Positions 38,701 through 50,740 of a stretch of DNA of 64,000 bases are shown piece by piece. The position numbers and the translations under genes were made by a program. The notes beneath the pieces were generated by a model. That model worked only from the letters and a program-made list of their open reading frames with translations, had not been told where the DNA came from and did no database searches. Source of the stretch: Hydractinia symbiolongicarpus (lineage: Eukaryota > Cnidaria > Hydrozoa > Anthoathecata > Hydractiniidae); NCBI RefSeq assembly GCF_029227915.1, contig NC_079889.1, positions 10,292,001-10,356,000 on the forward strand. The letters run 5' to 3'. The number at the start of each line of letters is the position of its first letter. The first letter of the stretch is position 1.

Positions 38701-41700
38701 ACGAGGGTGCCGATAAGCTGCATACGACGTAAAAGGTGCAGGCGTTTTCGGCCAAGCTCGCGTTTTGAAAAAAGTATTCGCCCGAAAAAACCTGCATAGG
38801 CCCGAACAATGCCCGAAAACAAAACAAAACAGACACTAATATGATTCAAAAAAACTATAAAAATTAAAATAAACTTACTATGTGGTAGCGAAGTTCTTAA
38901 AAGAACTGTTTTTGATGGTTTTTGACAAAGTTTACTTTATAAAAAACTTATATAAACTTTATTAACTCCTTTCTCTTCAAACGCCTTCTTCCCAACTATC
39001 GTCCGCATGGTTTGTTACAAAGAATTGCATTTCAAGAATGCTCTGGACGAGTTCGGGAAAGTGCGGGCGGTTTTGGGGGTGAACCGCCAATTTTATTTAA
39101 AAAGGACGCCCGAACTTGCCTGTATATATGCAGGCGTTTGCGGCTTATCGGCACCCTCCTCGTTTTGGTTTTGTGTTGTTTAAGATGGCCGAAGTCACAA
39201 ATATTTAGCATTGGATCATTTGAGCTCTAAAAATTCTTTCAGTTGGACAGTCAGGGAAAACTTTAAATATGCTGTTACAGTATAAATAGTATGTTACCTT
39301 AAAATTAAACGTTCAATACAACTTAAATAAGTGAATTACACAGTAAATATCCTGTGTTAAATGTTGAATGCTAATTTACGGCTTTTTTGCCTGACCGCAT
39401 TGTGTTTTGTTTTTTATTGGAATAACTTAAATGTAGTTTGTTAATAAAACCATGTTCATTTAACAAAGAGTTTATGAGATAGCACGCTTACAGCCATATT
39501 AAAATGTATACAATCAAAATAAGCAAGTTAAAAATTAATATTGCTGCAACTTGTCGCCATCTTTCCTCTCATGCGGTTTTTGTTAAATAAAAACAAGATG
39601 GATTTAGCTGCCTTTTTAAGCGAGGGAGCTCCAATTTATGAAAAGCCAGCTGCATAATGGTTTATTTTCCCTTAAATTATAATGGCTAAAAATGAGATTT
39701 GCAAGCTGGGAGAATAGGGCTGGTCTGCTGGCTGACAAATAAAAACTATCAAGCCATCAATGTACAAGCACCTAATAATTTGCACGCCTTGTTTGAATGG
39801 AGCTTTCACATGCCATTTTTAGGACCCTTGGCTGTTGCACATGACTGCTTCAGTGCGGGCAAAAGTAATAGGAAAAAATTATTTTTCTAAAATAGGATAT
39901 CTCAAGAACGAAATAAGATTTTTATATTTCAAAACAACAACATGAAATAAATATTTAGACCTGCCTGAAATGTATAAATTTGCACTAAAATGTCCAACCC
40001 AAAATTACTGGATTATTGGATATTTACTGGATTATTACTGGATATTGGAGATACCCCCAATTTTTTTGGCCTGTTAAGGGATCTGCATTAATTTTTATTT
40101 TTGCATAGATGTTATAAAGGTGAATTGATTCCCCAGATTGACACTGGCTTTCTGTGTAAGCTTAGGCCCTGTACGTTACTCACAAAATTTGAATAATATA
40201 GTTAGGGTTGGTCAGGTGACATTGTGCACAGAAATAAAAAATATTAGAATAGATCACCATGGCCAAGTAAATAGCAGTGAAGACATTTGATTCTTGGAAT
40301 TTGTTTTCGTAGGAAGCTCATGTTTTCCTGGGCTTTTTATAAATTACGAATTTTTTAAAAAACATTGAAAAATAATAGTTTAAAAAAAATAAGGACCTAA
40401 CAATGGGGAAAAAGATAAAAAAAGTTAAGAAAATACTGGGAAAGAAATATTGGAAAATGATTTAGGGGCCATTCAATAATTACATAACACCCAAATTCAC
40501 CATTTTTTACCACCCACCCTCTTGTTACATAATATTTTGAAATCTTGGGTTCCCTTTAATAAGACCTCATCTGTACATTCCCTGCAGTGCCAAAAACCTT
40601 CATGTAAAAGATAAGGCAAACTAGTGCTCTAATATATAAGTAAAAGATATAACGGGGCCATTCATTTAGCACACAAGATGACATATTGTATTATTGGCGT
40701 AAGTCCAGTAGAAGATGCAAATTAAAAAGTTGTAGATCATACACTAAATAACTAAAAAGATTTGTATACACAAACTTTCTCTGTTACATAACAAAAGAGC
40801 TCTGCCGTTTTTTAAGCAATGCATTAAATTTTATAAGGGTCCTTCTTTGTACAAGCATTTGCATGAGCTTTATGATATATTTTTTTAACTGTAGGTTGTT
40901 AGGCATAAATGATGAATACACTAGTTATCTTGGCTTCCCAACCGACACTGTTTTGTAAGTAAAACATTGTGTAATATAAAAAAGACATGTTAAGACCAGT
41001 CTTCTGAAACAGCACTGGCACTTGTAGCTTCAAATAACACAACTCCTTTTTTGAAGGCAGTGATGCATGAAATCATGTTGGGATTTACAAAATGATGCGA
41101 TAAAATGTAAATAAAATTATGAAATTTAAAACAGAGTGTCCATTCATAATGAAAAGAAAAAAAGCAAAAAAAAAGTGGAATTAAAAATTGATACTTGATT
41201 TCAACTTCTGAAATTTAGTTTTTTGAAATCAAGTGGTCAACTAGTGGAAAGTGATATAATCAGCTGCAAGGAACTAGAATTGAATCTTGAGTGCAGACAG
41301 TGTGAAAAATAACATGTTTTATAGACAAAATCTTTGTCTTTGTCTTTATGTTACAATTTTTAGCAAGTAGTAAAAAATTGTTCTTTGAATGTGTAAAATT
41401 TTTTAGCTTCGTACAGCTCTACTTCAAGTCTAGACAGTCAAACATAGTTCATGCTCGGCTTCATTCGTTATTTTAATTTTGTTGTGAAGAATTGCAGCTG
41501 CTGAAGACCTAAATTCAACCTGTGAGGTGCAAAAGGCATTTCCGTAATTATTTTAAATTTTAGATATTCTGATGCAACTATCTTTGATTCATTGCTGGAG
41601 GAAAGAAACGAGATCTGCAGTTCAGTTTCTTCATCACAGTGTCCATCTGTCACATCTGAAATTCCGGACTATGATATAGGACTAGACAATACCCTGGATG

Positions 41701-44700
41701 CATTTATTTTTGACAGATCTGTTGAATTGAGTGAGTTGTTACTGTGTTAAGCTTTAGGTTTATTGGGAATCGAATATTACTTAACACAATATGTTTTAAA
41801 ACGGTGACATTAAATTAGAGCCCTTGCAACTAGCCTGCTTTGTTGTATGCGACTATCCTGCTTTGTTGTATGCGACCAGATTTTGCATGTAGCAACGAAA
41901 TAAATGGCTACCAGCCATTTATTTCAATGAAGAAACATATCCTTCATTTTAATTTTCCTTTTATATTTAGCACCTGAAAAATCTCCTGTAAATATAAAAT
42001 CGAATCGAAAGAAATTAAAGAACGAAATAAAAATAAGTAACAAAAACAAAAAGGATTTGTCTTTTGGAAAATGGTGAGTAAATTATAGAGTTTCTGTGTG
42101 ACATCGCCCATGGAATGTGGATCAGGCCACTATGTGAAAACCATCACAAACCCTGTACCAGGGTTTTGTTTTGCGCGTAATCAATATGAGGAAGAAAGTT
42201 CACTTCTATAGCAAAGCACAACGTACTAAGTGCAGTGTGGTTGTGCGTCTGAGCGGCACAATATCAACTTGAAACTAATGCGCGCAACAATTTGAAAGAT
42301 CAGCAGATTTTTTTGGTGGAAAGGATGAAATTATATGTATAACAGCCCTTCAGTGTTGTTAAAAATGATGTTGACAAATGTGCTTACAGATATTGCGCAA
42401 TATTTTTCTATGCTCTCCTGTCTTTACCATAAAATCCTTTTGCTCGCTGGGAAAAAAAGGTTTATAAATTTGAGAGAAAGACGGAATTAATCTTTTTGGA
42501 ATGTAAAAACAGTGTTCAGTTAAAAAAAAGTTGCTAAAATAAGCTTTCTTTATCAGTTTCTTATTTTTTTGTTCTTTTTTTAAACAGGAGTACACTTTCT
42601 GGATCACAGCAAACAAAGTTACTGGAAACCCTAATGGAGACTGTTTCCCACAAACTTGGTTTACGCGAACAGTTGGATATCATCAACATAATCAATCCCA
42701 GTGCACAGTTGTCGCCAAGCGATACTGAATTTTTTATTGGTATGTCTTGCTCAACAATGTTGAACTCCTTTGATATCAGGAATGTTGTGAATCGCATCAT
42801 TTGCGAAGTTTGATAGATTTCGCAATAATTTATATTTTGCGAAACAACGAAACAGGGAAAGATAATTTGACAAATGAGATAAAAATTTATTGATCAAGCT
42901 TAACTGAATCTGTAAAAAAACTTGTCTTTTAGCTTTAGTGTGCTTATTTCCAGTCCTAATGGAAAAGAGGGTGAAGGGAAAGGCTGGCCACATCTGAATT
43001 TTCCCAAATACCCTAAAATTGAATTCCAAATATTGATCTCTCCAAAAACTGTTTATGGTAACTTTATTGTGTTTTCTAATTGTGAACGTTTTCCAGCAGG
43101 ACTAGTGCATTATTTTACATAACTTCTTTACTACAATTTGAAATAGCTTGTCTGACATTACACAGCCAGAAAATGCTTGATTATTATTCATTTCACTTCA
43201 ATCCAAAGATTAATTAATCCAGTTAATTTTTTGTTTAATAAAAAAAATCTACAGGAAAGAGAGAAATGATTTTAACTTTTAGTTTGGATCGAAATGCATC
43301 TGTACCAGAAGATTTTGTGCCTCAACTAATCATAATTTTTTGACCGGCCTTGTTCATAATTCATCCTTGTTTATTCTTGAAATATAGTTTAAACATTGTA
43401 GTGTTCCAACCTTGTGTTTAGACTTCGACTTGATGGATGACCACAAGTACGACTTATTGAATGCATATGTGGAGAAAGAATTGAGGAAACTAGACAGTGA
43501 GTTAATTACTTTTTCTTTTAATTTTTTCACCCTACCTTAACCACTTATGTCAATTTAAAAAAAATTTATGAGGTGGTAAAAACGCGAATATTTCCTGTGA
43601 AAGTTCATGTTCACTAAGTGAGAAAGACAAAGGCAATTTAAATAATTCAAAAAACTGTAAAATATTAATACAAGTTGTTTTTTTAAGTTGTATTCTCACT
43701 TGAACTTCAAACTTACATTACGTGTGTTCCTCACGCCAATACAGGCATCCCCTGCGCGATATACAGAGTTAAGGAATTTTGTTACTTTATATCATTTAGC
43801 TCCATAAATTAATGTTACAGATTGCGCACAGAAAAGTTTTTGTGTGCCAACCTTTTATATGTTGTTTTTATGCCGAGAGACCCCAAATATTTATCTTTGT
43901 TGACCGCAGAACAATTAATTAAATTTCCTTTGCCTAATCAATATATCTATATTAAAATACCCGTATACGTCTGTCTGTCCGTCCGTCTGTCTGTCACGCA
44001 AAATGGTAGCTTAGCTGCGCAGGTAGCGAGACACACGCAATGCGGTATAAAAAGGACGGGCGAGCCCGTGGATTTTTCCACAGGCTAACGACTAGTTATA
44101 CTAAATTTGTCAGTCAATCCGGTTAATGTTTTTCCAACAACATATAAAACCCATGAATACGGTAATGTCATTTTCTTGCTTCTTTACTTAGAAACATCGG
44201 ATGCAATAGAACAAAAGCGCAACAAGGAAAAACACGCAGAGCAGGTAAGCGAGTCAAATTTGTGAATGAACAAGCACGTGGTAATAATTTGGTGGCTTAT
44301 GTTGATTCTGTTTTCTTGTTTAGGTCGCAAAAGAGAGAAAACAACAAAGACTAAATCGACGTCAACAACGCTCAAAAGAAAAACAGGAGAAACTTTCAAA
44401 GATGTGTAAACAGCTACGAAAAGAACGACGAAGCGGATTGTTCTCTCGCGAACAGGTAAGCAAAGCGGATTATTCTTTCTCGAACAGGTAAGCGAAACAG
44501 GTTGATCTCTCTCGGACAGGTAAGCGAAGCAGGTTGATCTCTCGCAAACAGGTAAGCAAAGCGGGTTGATCTCTTGCAAACAGGTAAGCGAAGCGGGTTG
44601 ATCTCTTGCAAAGAGGTAAGCGAAGCGGGTTGATCTCTCGCAAAGAGTTAAGCGAAGCAGATTTTTCTCTCACGAACAAGTAAGCAAATCCATCCCAATT

Positions 44701-45565
44701 GGTGATTTTTTTTGTCGACGGATAAAGATTATTGTTTGGGAAAAGGTACACAAAGGAAGTAGGCCCCAGCTCGTTTCAAAGGGTTTTGGAAATTATTAGT
44801 GCGAAGATTTTTTCATCACTTTTGAAAGTTTGCCCAATCCTGGGGTCCCAGGCGGCATAAATAACTACGCAAGTAAAATTTTGGAGAACACATGTACAAA
44901 AAATTATGATTTTTTTATGCCAACAATTCAATTTTATGCATAAAATGGATTTGTTGGCATAAAAAAATTAGCTAAATTTTCATAAAAAATGGCATGAAAT
45001 TAGAAGTGAAGGGCATAAAATAGCATAAAAATAGGGTGTAAATTGGCATAAAATCATAAATAAAATCTGTGTTTTTGCCCTTGAACCCCTGTAATCAGTT
45101 TTTGATTCATTTTGCTGTTGAAGTGGTAGAAAAATGTATTGCAAAGAATACTGCATAGATACGGCTGACGAAGCAGTACGCGAATAGCGGGAATGCGTAT
45201 AAAAAGCATTGTCGTGAAAGATTTATGCCGTGCTAATGTATTAAAGCTGGCAAAGACAGAATGGTCACATGAACCATAGATTTTAACCAAATTATTGATA
45301 CGATTTTTTAGGGGTAAATAGGAACGCAATATTTTTTATCAGTTAAAATAGGGTAGTTTCTTAGGTTACGAATTACGCAATATGGCCTACCTAAGTTGCA
45401 GTAGCCTAATTTGGCGGTTAACCTAACATGGAGGTTGCGACATTTAATACACCTCTTAGTCACTAGTCTTTTATGCTTCCTTGTGTTTAGGTTGTTGCTG
45501 TCGAACAGACCCCTACCAGTGCAGAAGTGAATGAAGAAGAAGATGAAATAGACATTTTAACGTGA
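35742..45565 (+). CDS. FAM199X: FAM199X-like protein, complete nine-exon gene
   Basis: Exons 35742-35785, 40895-40954, 41564-41730, 41971-42073, 42588-42739, 43422-43496, 44192-44244, 44324-44455 and 45491-45565 (stop 45563-45565); 861 nt encode 286 residues. Phases agree at all eight junctions. The N-terminal half is acidic and serine-rich; the central segment has GLREQLDIINIINPSAQLSP followed by SDTEFFI, the FAM199X hallmark; a long lysine/arginine/glutamine coiled region (KERKQQRLNRRQQRSKEKQE) follows and ends in RRSGLFSREQ; the tail is acidic, ending EIDILT as vertebrate FAM199X ends in DVDVLM. Function of the family is unknown; its basic stretch suggests a nuclear protein (inference). 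Intron 1 is 5.1 kb and full of repeats. The exon 8 donor is embedded in a 32-bp minisatellite. A poly(A) signal AATAAA is at 45592-45597. Confidence 0.9.
37398..37785. repeat. ~165-bp tandem repeat in FAM199X intron 1
   Basis: The block CCCTTTGGACAATTTCGGAC occurs at 37433, 37598 and 37762, giving periods of 165 and 164 bp. The remainder of each unit (CATCTACATCAT, CAAAGTAATGTTTTTTATTC, GGCTCTAAAGG) also repeats. A degraded relative follows to about 37955. No coding capacity. Confidence 0.85.
38703..39158. mobile_element. Probable MITE with GAGGGTGCCGATAAGC ends
   Basis: Left GAGGGTGCCGATAAGC at 38703-38718 is the exact inverted complement of 39143-39158. Similarity then falls off, though both sides contain GCAGGCGTTT-type and CCCGAA motifs. 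About 456 bp, in FAM199X intron 1. Target duplication not identified. Confidence 0.7.
43960..44097 (+). repeat. CCCGTGGAT hairpin repeat family, good copy
   Basis: Contains GTCTGTCTGTCCGTCCGTCT, CACGCAAAATGG, GCAGGTAGCGAGACACACGC, GAGCCCGTGGATTTTTCCAC and ACGACTAGT. It is the best-preserved member in the window and lies in FAM199X intron 6, ~95 bp before exon 7. Confidence 0.75.
44424..44691 (+). repeat. 32-bp minisatellite spanning the FAM199X exon 8 donor site
   Basis: Starting within the last ~30 nt of exon 8, eight units of exactly 32 bp follow, each ending AACAG (or AAGAG) before GTAAGC. Donor-type GTAAGC starts at 44456 (the annotated splice site), 44488, 44520, 44552, 44584, 44616 and 44680; the unit at 44648 has TTAAGC instead. 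The array therefore copies exon end plus splice site together. It creates open frames on the opposite strand that have no meaning. Confidence 0.93.
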
Positions 45566-45591
45566 AAGTTTTGTACAAAAAATAGAGAAAA

Positions 45592-45597
45592 AATAAA
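45592..45597 (+). promoter_or_regulatory. Poly(A) signal AATAAA of the FAM199X-like gene
   Basis: Canonical hexamer 27 bp after the stop codon. It would give a very short 3' UTR; other A/T-rich signals follow downstream. Confidence 0.55.
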
Positions 45598-46302
45598 TTT
45601 GTCTGCAAAAGTATTTTTTCGTGCGCATACCATTTTAACTGATCATAAGAGTGCATTTGTAGTCAGGAATCTCTTTCAAAAGGTCAAAAGAATAATTCAG
45701 AGTAATGTTGAAACGCAGTTCATAACACCTCCACAATTTGTTGAATTCTTTTAAAATTTTACCACTCATTTGTTCAATCATTGTCATTATGTAATAAAAT
45801 ATCATGCCTACTCGTTGTCAGGAAAATTTGAGGAATGTTGAACTTGCTACAAAGTCCTCTTAATGCATATTCTTTTTAAATTAATATCAGTTTTTATTTT
45901 CATTTTGTATTTCTTTTATCCTTTGTTTCTTCTTTCTTATTTGGAACCTAAAAAAAACACGAGAATTTTTGCCTTATCGATTGACAAAACACCCTGTATA
46001 GGGCTTACCATGTCATAAAAATTTTTGTAAAAATATCCTGAATTTTTAGGGAACGTCGGTTTGTCAAACTCAATTTTCATAATGAATTTTCTTTCGTGGA
46101 ATAAGTCTAAAATATTTATATTCTACATCACCTATCCTATAAAGTATCAAAGAATTTCAAGTTGATAAAAGTGTGAGGAAATAAAGAAAGAAACAGAAAC
46201 TCAACATTGTCCCCAAGATCTTGTGTTCCCTGAGCCGTTATGACGGAGTAACTCCATCAAAAAAACAAAATGCCTTTAAATGAAGTTTTGCAAACCAGGG
46301 AG

Positions 46303-46367
46303 CAACCTCGATCCCAGGCCTGTAGCGATATGATAAGAAAACGCTACAGGCACTGGGATCAAAGTTG
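46303..46367. repeat. Fold-back element, 65 bp, CAACCTCG family
   Basis: CAACCTCGATCCCAGGCCTG and its inverted partner (CAGGCACTGGGATCAAAGTTG-like) form a hairpin with GTAGCG/CGCTAC inner arms. Confidence 0.8.
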
Positions 46368-46464
46368 ACCTGGGAGCAAACTATACAAGAAATAAAACTT
46401 GCACTGATTCGAAAGTTGGGAGATGAGCAATTTGGTGCGTACATACTCTATTGATGCCACCTTT

Positions 46465-47011
46465 TTATTACAAGCTCGTGAGCTTGTATTAAAACGCAAA
46501 TGTGTCCCACAAGAATGGAAATTTTTGCCTCTCTGAGCACCGAAACGGGAGTAGTCGTGTGTTCGAATCTCATCTTGGTAATTATTTTTACTTTTTTTTT
46601 TTTGCTGTTATATAAGATAAGTGTTCAAAATCATTTTTTAACTAACTGGTAAAGTAAAAGTGTCTCCATCAAAGTTTACAAAGGTGAATGTAAGCAGACT
46701 TAAGGTCTCCCAAATGCCTGGAAAGTAGTCTGCAAAATTTCCACAACATTACGTAAGAGAGAAACGAAGACAACCATCAACTTTCTGCATTCCTCTTCTG
46801 GGCTTCAAATTCGAGGAGTTTTCCGTTCAAAAAGATATCAAAAATCAATTTTGAAAAAATAACTGCATAGTGCGTAACAACTATTATAGCCTATCTAGAT
46901 AGCATAATATGTCGTTTCTAACTTCGTAACAGAAATCACAATCTGATTGACAGCTTTTTGTAAACTTTATTCGCGAGGTTGTTTACGTATATCATACGTC
47001 TTGTTTAACAC
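46465..47011 (+). repeat. Dispersed element with palindromic start and tRNA-like box B, copy 1
   Basis: Begins TTATTACAAGCTCGTGAGCT (9-bp arms), then CGCAAATGTGTCCCACAAG, a CTCTGAGCACCGA segment and GTGTTCGAATCT, which resembles a polymerase III box B. It continues to a block near 46955-47010 with GCGAGGTTGTTTACGTATAT. The same order appears at 56563-56880, with an internal deletion there. Confidence 0.7.
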
Positions 47012-47162
47012 TAAACCTCTGGCGGAAGAAATTTATTCTGCTTGAGAGCGCCAAAACAAAATCGAGTACTGCAGGGATTCCGAAATAAAACTGCGGCGCA
47101 ACCATTTAAAAAGACAGAATACGGCCAATAATATCGAGACTTCCGGACTATGGTAGATAGTC

Positions 47163-48237
47163 GTCTGCCCATCAACATCTTTACATACTAGCGCATTTTA
47201 CGCGCCTTGCTTCTAAAACTCTATTGACTCCTCTTGGTTTTTGTATTGTATTAGGCCTGCATGTCGGTGTAGTGTGGTCTTGCGATCTTACCTTCCTCAC
47301 AAGGGTATACCCTGTGGTGTCTAATTATCGGGATCTTGCGTCGAACTCCTACTGGTCTCTATTCCCCCAAGTAAACTGTGCTTGCTTAGGCTTCTTTAAT
47401 GTTACAATATCAAATCAAAGATTCTCTTTTTTGGTACAATTAATTGCGTGTGAAGAATCTTCCTCAACATGAGACTATAGAGAAATACCTTGAGCGAGCA
47501 TACATGAATGATTTCCTCATTTCTTTTTTGTGCGGGCATTTGGATTGAAGCTTTCTCTATGAGCCAAGCACATGGTGCACATCTATGGTAAGTTGTCGAT
47601 TTTTTTGGTCTTGAAATTTTCAGAAAAAAATAAAAACAAAAAACAACACGAAAATGTTGGTATCCATCGTGAATCGTGTTATAAAATATTGCCTCACAAA
47701 TTCTATTGGGCACCCTCCAAACCTCAAGTGTCTATGTGTATATCATCTTCAAGGACACGACGTTTTTCATAGAAGGTTGACCACTCTAGCTTGCTATCTA
47801 TACCTGTACGTTACCGTCCCTTGATCAAGTATACGAAAACCAACCTCTACCCCGGGCTTCTCGCCGTCCGTTACATGAAAAAGAGAAAAAAAGCCCCGGG
47901 ATCAAGGTTGTACGGAAACCCTCTTTCCAGTAGGTGCCTGTTCCAAGTATTCATGTACAGCTGTCAATTCATTTCATCCTACTTCTTCGACATAACCTTA
48001 CACTTAGTATCTTAGTACTTAGTATCTTCTGTTCCTTTTACGAAGTATCACTTGGCTGGGGGTAATTATCTGAAAACTTATCAATTCTGGTTAAATTTTT
48101 ATGGCTTGAATGTCGTAAGCCAGTTCTTTACCTCTTTGTCGTTCTACTCAAAGCGTCCCTGTCATAGTGATTTGTGCAGCTTTTCAATGGTGCGATGTAA
48201 GCTCGACGCCCTACAATCTACGTACGAAGTCGTGTAA
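47163..48237 (+). pseudogene. Possible DRAM/TMEM150 (FRAG1/DRAM/Sfk1) family membrane protein, fragmentary
   Basis: A frame at ~47200-47460 reads LGLHVGVVWSCDLTFLTRVY then PVVSNYRDLASNSYWSLFPQ and VNCACLGFFN, which fits the first extracellular loop and second helix of the family (P-x-x-S ... F-x-x-x-N-x-x-A-F-L-G). After a one-base shift in a T6 run (47524-47529) comes CAGIWIEAFSMSQAHGAHLW, resembling the family's G-x-x-x-V-A-x-F-Q ... H-x-x-G-A helix, and then a GTAAGT donor. A third frame at 48052-48237 (VVSQFFTSLSFY, CSFSMVRCKLDALQ) may be the last helix and tail. No start codon or continuous frame was found, so it may be decayed or mis-modelled. The family match is my reading by eye and is tentative. 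Confidence 0.28.
47841..47910. repeat. Fold-back element, 70 bp, CAACCTCG family
   Basis: CCAACCTCTACCCCGGGCTT pairs with AAGCCCCGGGATCAAGGTTG across a short centre. Confidence 0.78.
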
Positions 48238-48549
48238 AATTCCTCCAAAGTTTTGCGAGCTGATAACCTCGTCCCTATTATAATGACACAAAATCACAAA
48301 AATAGCATTTCCTGAATTTTTTAAAGTTAGCTAGCTCCCAGCTAGCTGCATTCTATTTCTAGTAGAGTTTCCTGCTCCGAGCTTTTCTTTGATCTTCGTG
48401 CCACATTTTCTTTCTTTTCTTTACAGCCATCAAATAAACTCTATTCAACTTGCCACTTCTATTTAAGGGCAAATCCAGTTAAATTCCATATATCATCCTA
48501 ATTTCGGAGTCGTTGTTGAACAGTCACCCAACATTTTTGTGTTTTGCAG

Positions 48550-49509
48550 AATATGTTTCTGTGAAAGTTCAAAAAAACAATCGGGTTCAGCCCTTAGTAC
48601 AGGTAAACGGTGTCGCGCATGCGTAAAGGCGTAATATCCGTTTTAAAAAACGATATTGCATCTTCAGTTTATATAGTTAAAAAACAAAGACACTAACCGT
48701 CGTCACCCCGTTCAGCGAAAACAATCACTGAGTAATTTTATTTTGCAGAATAGGTTTGCAAAATTCATTATCAGTTAAAGCCTGTTGTTACAAAATATTG
48801 AGCAGTTGTCTCATCAATAAACTTTAGACTTTTTAAAAAGTTTATATTACAGTAAAAAGTGTAGCTAGCTACCCAACACTACGGCCAGTCTTTTTGTCTA
48901 CTTTCACTTTATAGCCAGAGGTAGTTAGATAGCTAACTACTGCCCCAAGTACACTTGAATAAGAATCAGTTTGGTGCAGTTTAACCCCGTTCGGTTTTGT
49001 CTCTCATCGTCGCTGCGCTTATTGATTTTGCCGTCCGATAAGCAAAAAGTTGCTAAAGAAAAAAGCTCTTATACCACACTGAATAGCACCCTTAAAAGCA
49101 TAAGAATAAATGGGCTTGCTAGATAGCTGGCTTTAGGATGTATCCTCAAAATCTTTGTTCGTAGCCAAAATCTTAAACTTGGTGCGTTTAGGATTCATAC
49201 ATGGCTAAAAAACGTGACAATATATTGACCTTAACATGTACAAATATAGAGAAAAGAAATATTACAATAATAAAAAGCGCAGATCAAAACAAAGTCAATA
49301 AAAGTGAATAAAAGTGTATCGTATTTGGTATTTTGTGCATTTATAATAATTTAGTGCGGCCGCAACACGACTTTTTTCCGGCGGAAAAACAGATTCCTAA
49401 AACAGGCAGCAGCAGCATAGGTTTGGAAACTCTACAAATAGTGCAGAGCCTCATGCTTCAAAATCTTGAGAGTCTGAAAAGATTTGCTATTCAATCATCA
49501 GAAACTTAG
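48550..49509 (+). CDS. Two candidate 3'-terminal exons of an unrecognised gene
   Basis: Exon 48550-48602 (TTTTGCAG acceptor, GTAAAC donor) and exon 49355-49509 (TTTAG acceptor, stop 49507-49509) join in phase to read ICFCESSKKQSGSALST then VRPQHDFFPAEKQIPKTG, SSSIGLETLQIVQSLMLQNL and ESLKRFAIQSSET before the stop. The last exon has the amphipathic, leucine-rich look of a coiled C-terminus. I do not recognise it. Upstream exons could be the membrane-protein fragments at 47-48 kb, but phases do not obviously connect. Confidence 0.35.
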
Positions 49510-50102
49510 GTCCTGGTTTTATTAACTTGTTATCCTTTAGCAATCTTTTTTAACAATAAATATAGTCGTGTTTGCTTTGAAGTTTTAACACAGATTCTTT
49601 GGAGTTTAAAAAGCTATTTTGTTCATTTCGCTCGCTTCACTGTCACAAGAGGGTTTAAAACGCCGCAAATAGAAAAATTGATTTTTATAATATTATAAGT
49701 TAAAGTTGTATCTACCGCTCGTTTTGTACTGTTTTTATTATATTTTTTGAAGTATCAATACTTTGACAAAAAAAAATGTTATGATAAATATCGGATCATG
49801 CGGAAATATCTATACATCTCAATTTAATATTTCTCCAAATAACATATTAATTAAAAAAAGAATTTTTGATTTTCAGGGAATTAATTACTAATTAAGGAAA
49901 TCGTTTACACGTTCTTCTACACGCCTGATTAACTTTGTTCCCAACCCTCCTTACTGTCATTATATTTTTATCAATAAAATAATACTGGAGACGATATACT
50001 GATATTGCTTGTCCGGCACACCCATCGAGCATGTCGCCAGAAATAAGTGATACAAAAGCCCTGCTCTTATTGTTTGTTATGCGCAGGTGGTTTCGGGAGC
50101 AG
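48603..50102. other. Intron and upstream DNA with little recognisable content
   Basis: Apart from the 49355-49509 exon candidate I see only AT-rich sequence, with short direct repeats of TAGCTAGCTA type near 48870-48935. No gene or mobile element was recognised. Confidence 0.5.
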
Positions 50103-50167
50103 TATAAAACGGACGTATCGTTTCATCGTTTGTTTGTTTGAAAAAAAGTTCACAAAGTCAACAAAAG
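50103..50167 (+). promoter_or_regulatory. TATA box and probable non-coding first exon of the secreted-protein gene
   Basis: TATAAAA at 50103-50109 is followed about 30 bp later by a likely start site and then a GTAAGT donor at 50168 (exon end ACAAAAG). The matching acceptor is at 50736, four bases before the ATG. The layout gives a short 5' UTR exon, common for secreted-protein genes. Confidence 0.55.
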
Positions 50168-50740
50168 GTAAGTTAAAGTTGGATCTTAACTTGGTGGTTT
50201 TTAAAATGAGCAATTTCATATAGTTATCTTGGTAAATAACCTAGTGGAAATCCACCTAAATTTCGTAGAGACTTTTAAAGTTAGCACGAGATTTAGAGAC
50301 GATGTCTCCCTGACAAGGAAGCTATTTTGACGGTTTTTATTTCTTACTACTTGTTTTTTATTTTCTAACATTTTTATTTCACAATACTTTGTGAAATATA
50401 TAGCTTTGTGCACCTGAAATGCAAATCTAACTTATAAACCTTCTTTCGAAAAGTCTTAACTGCGCATGCGCGAAACTCTCTGATTCTCAATGATAGGACT
50501 TATCTGTTTTAAGTTCGCTGACGAACAAAAATGTAAACGAACCCTAGTCTGAACTACTCCATGTTATAAAAGAGCTTTTCGTATCCTTCCGTATTCTTTT
50601 GCAAATAAACATCTGTGATATTAAGGATGGCTGTGAGATCTCATTCAGATCAGTTGTATCATGAGAAGTTATGCTTCCAAAATAGAGCATAAATTTTTTA
50701 ATAACGACCACTTTCCTCTATCTTTTATTTATCTAGAAAA

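Noticed and set aside
44184-44751. Overlapping minus-strand frames with LFARDQPA-like repeats
   Set aside because: Antisense reading of the 32-bp minisatellite, which has no stop in several frames.
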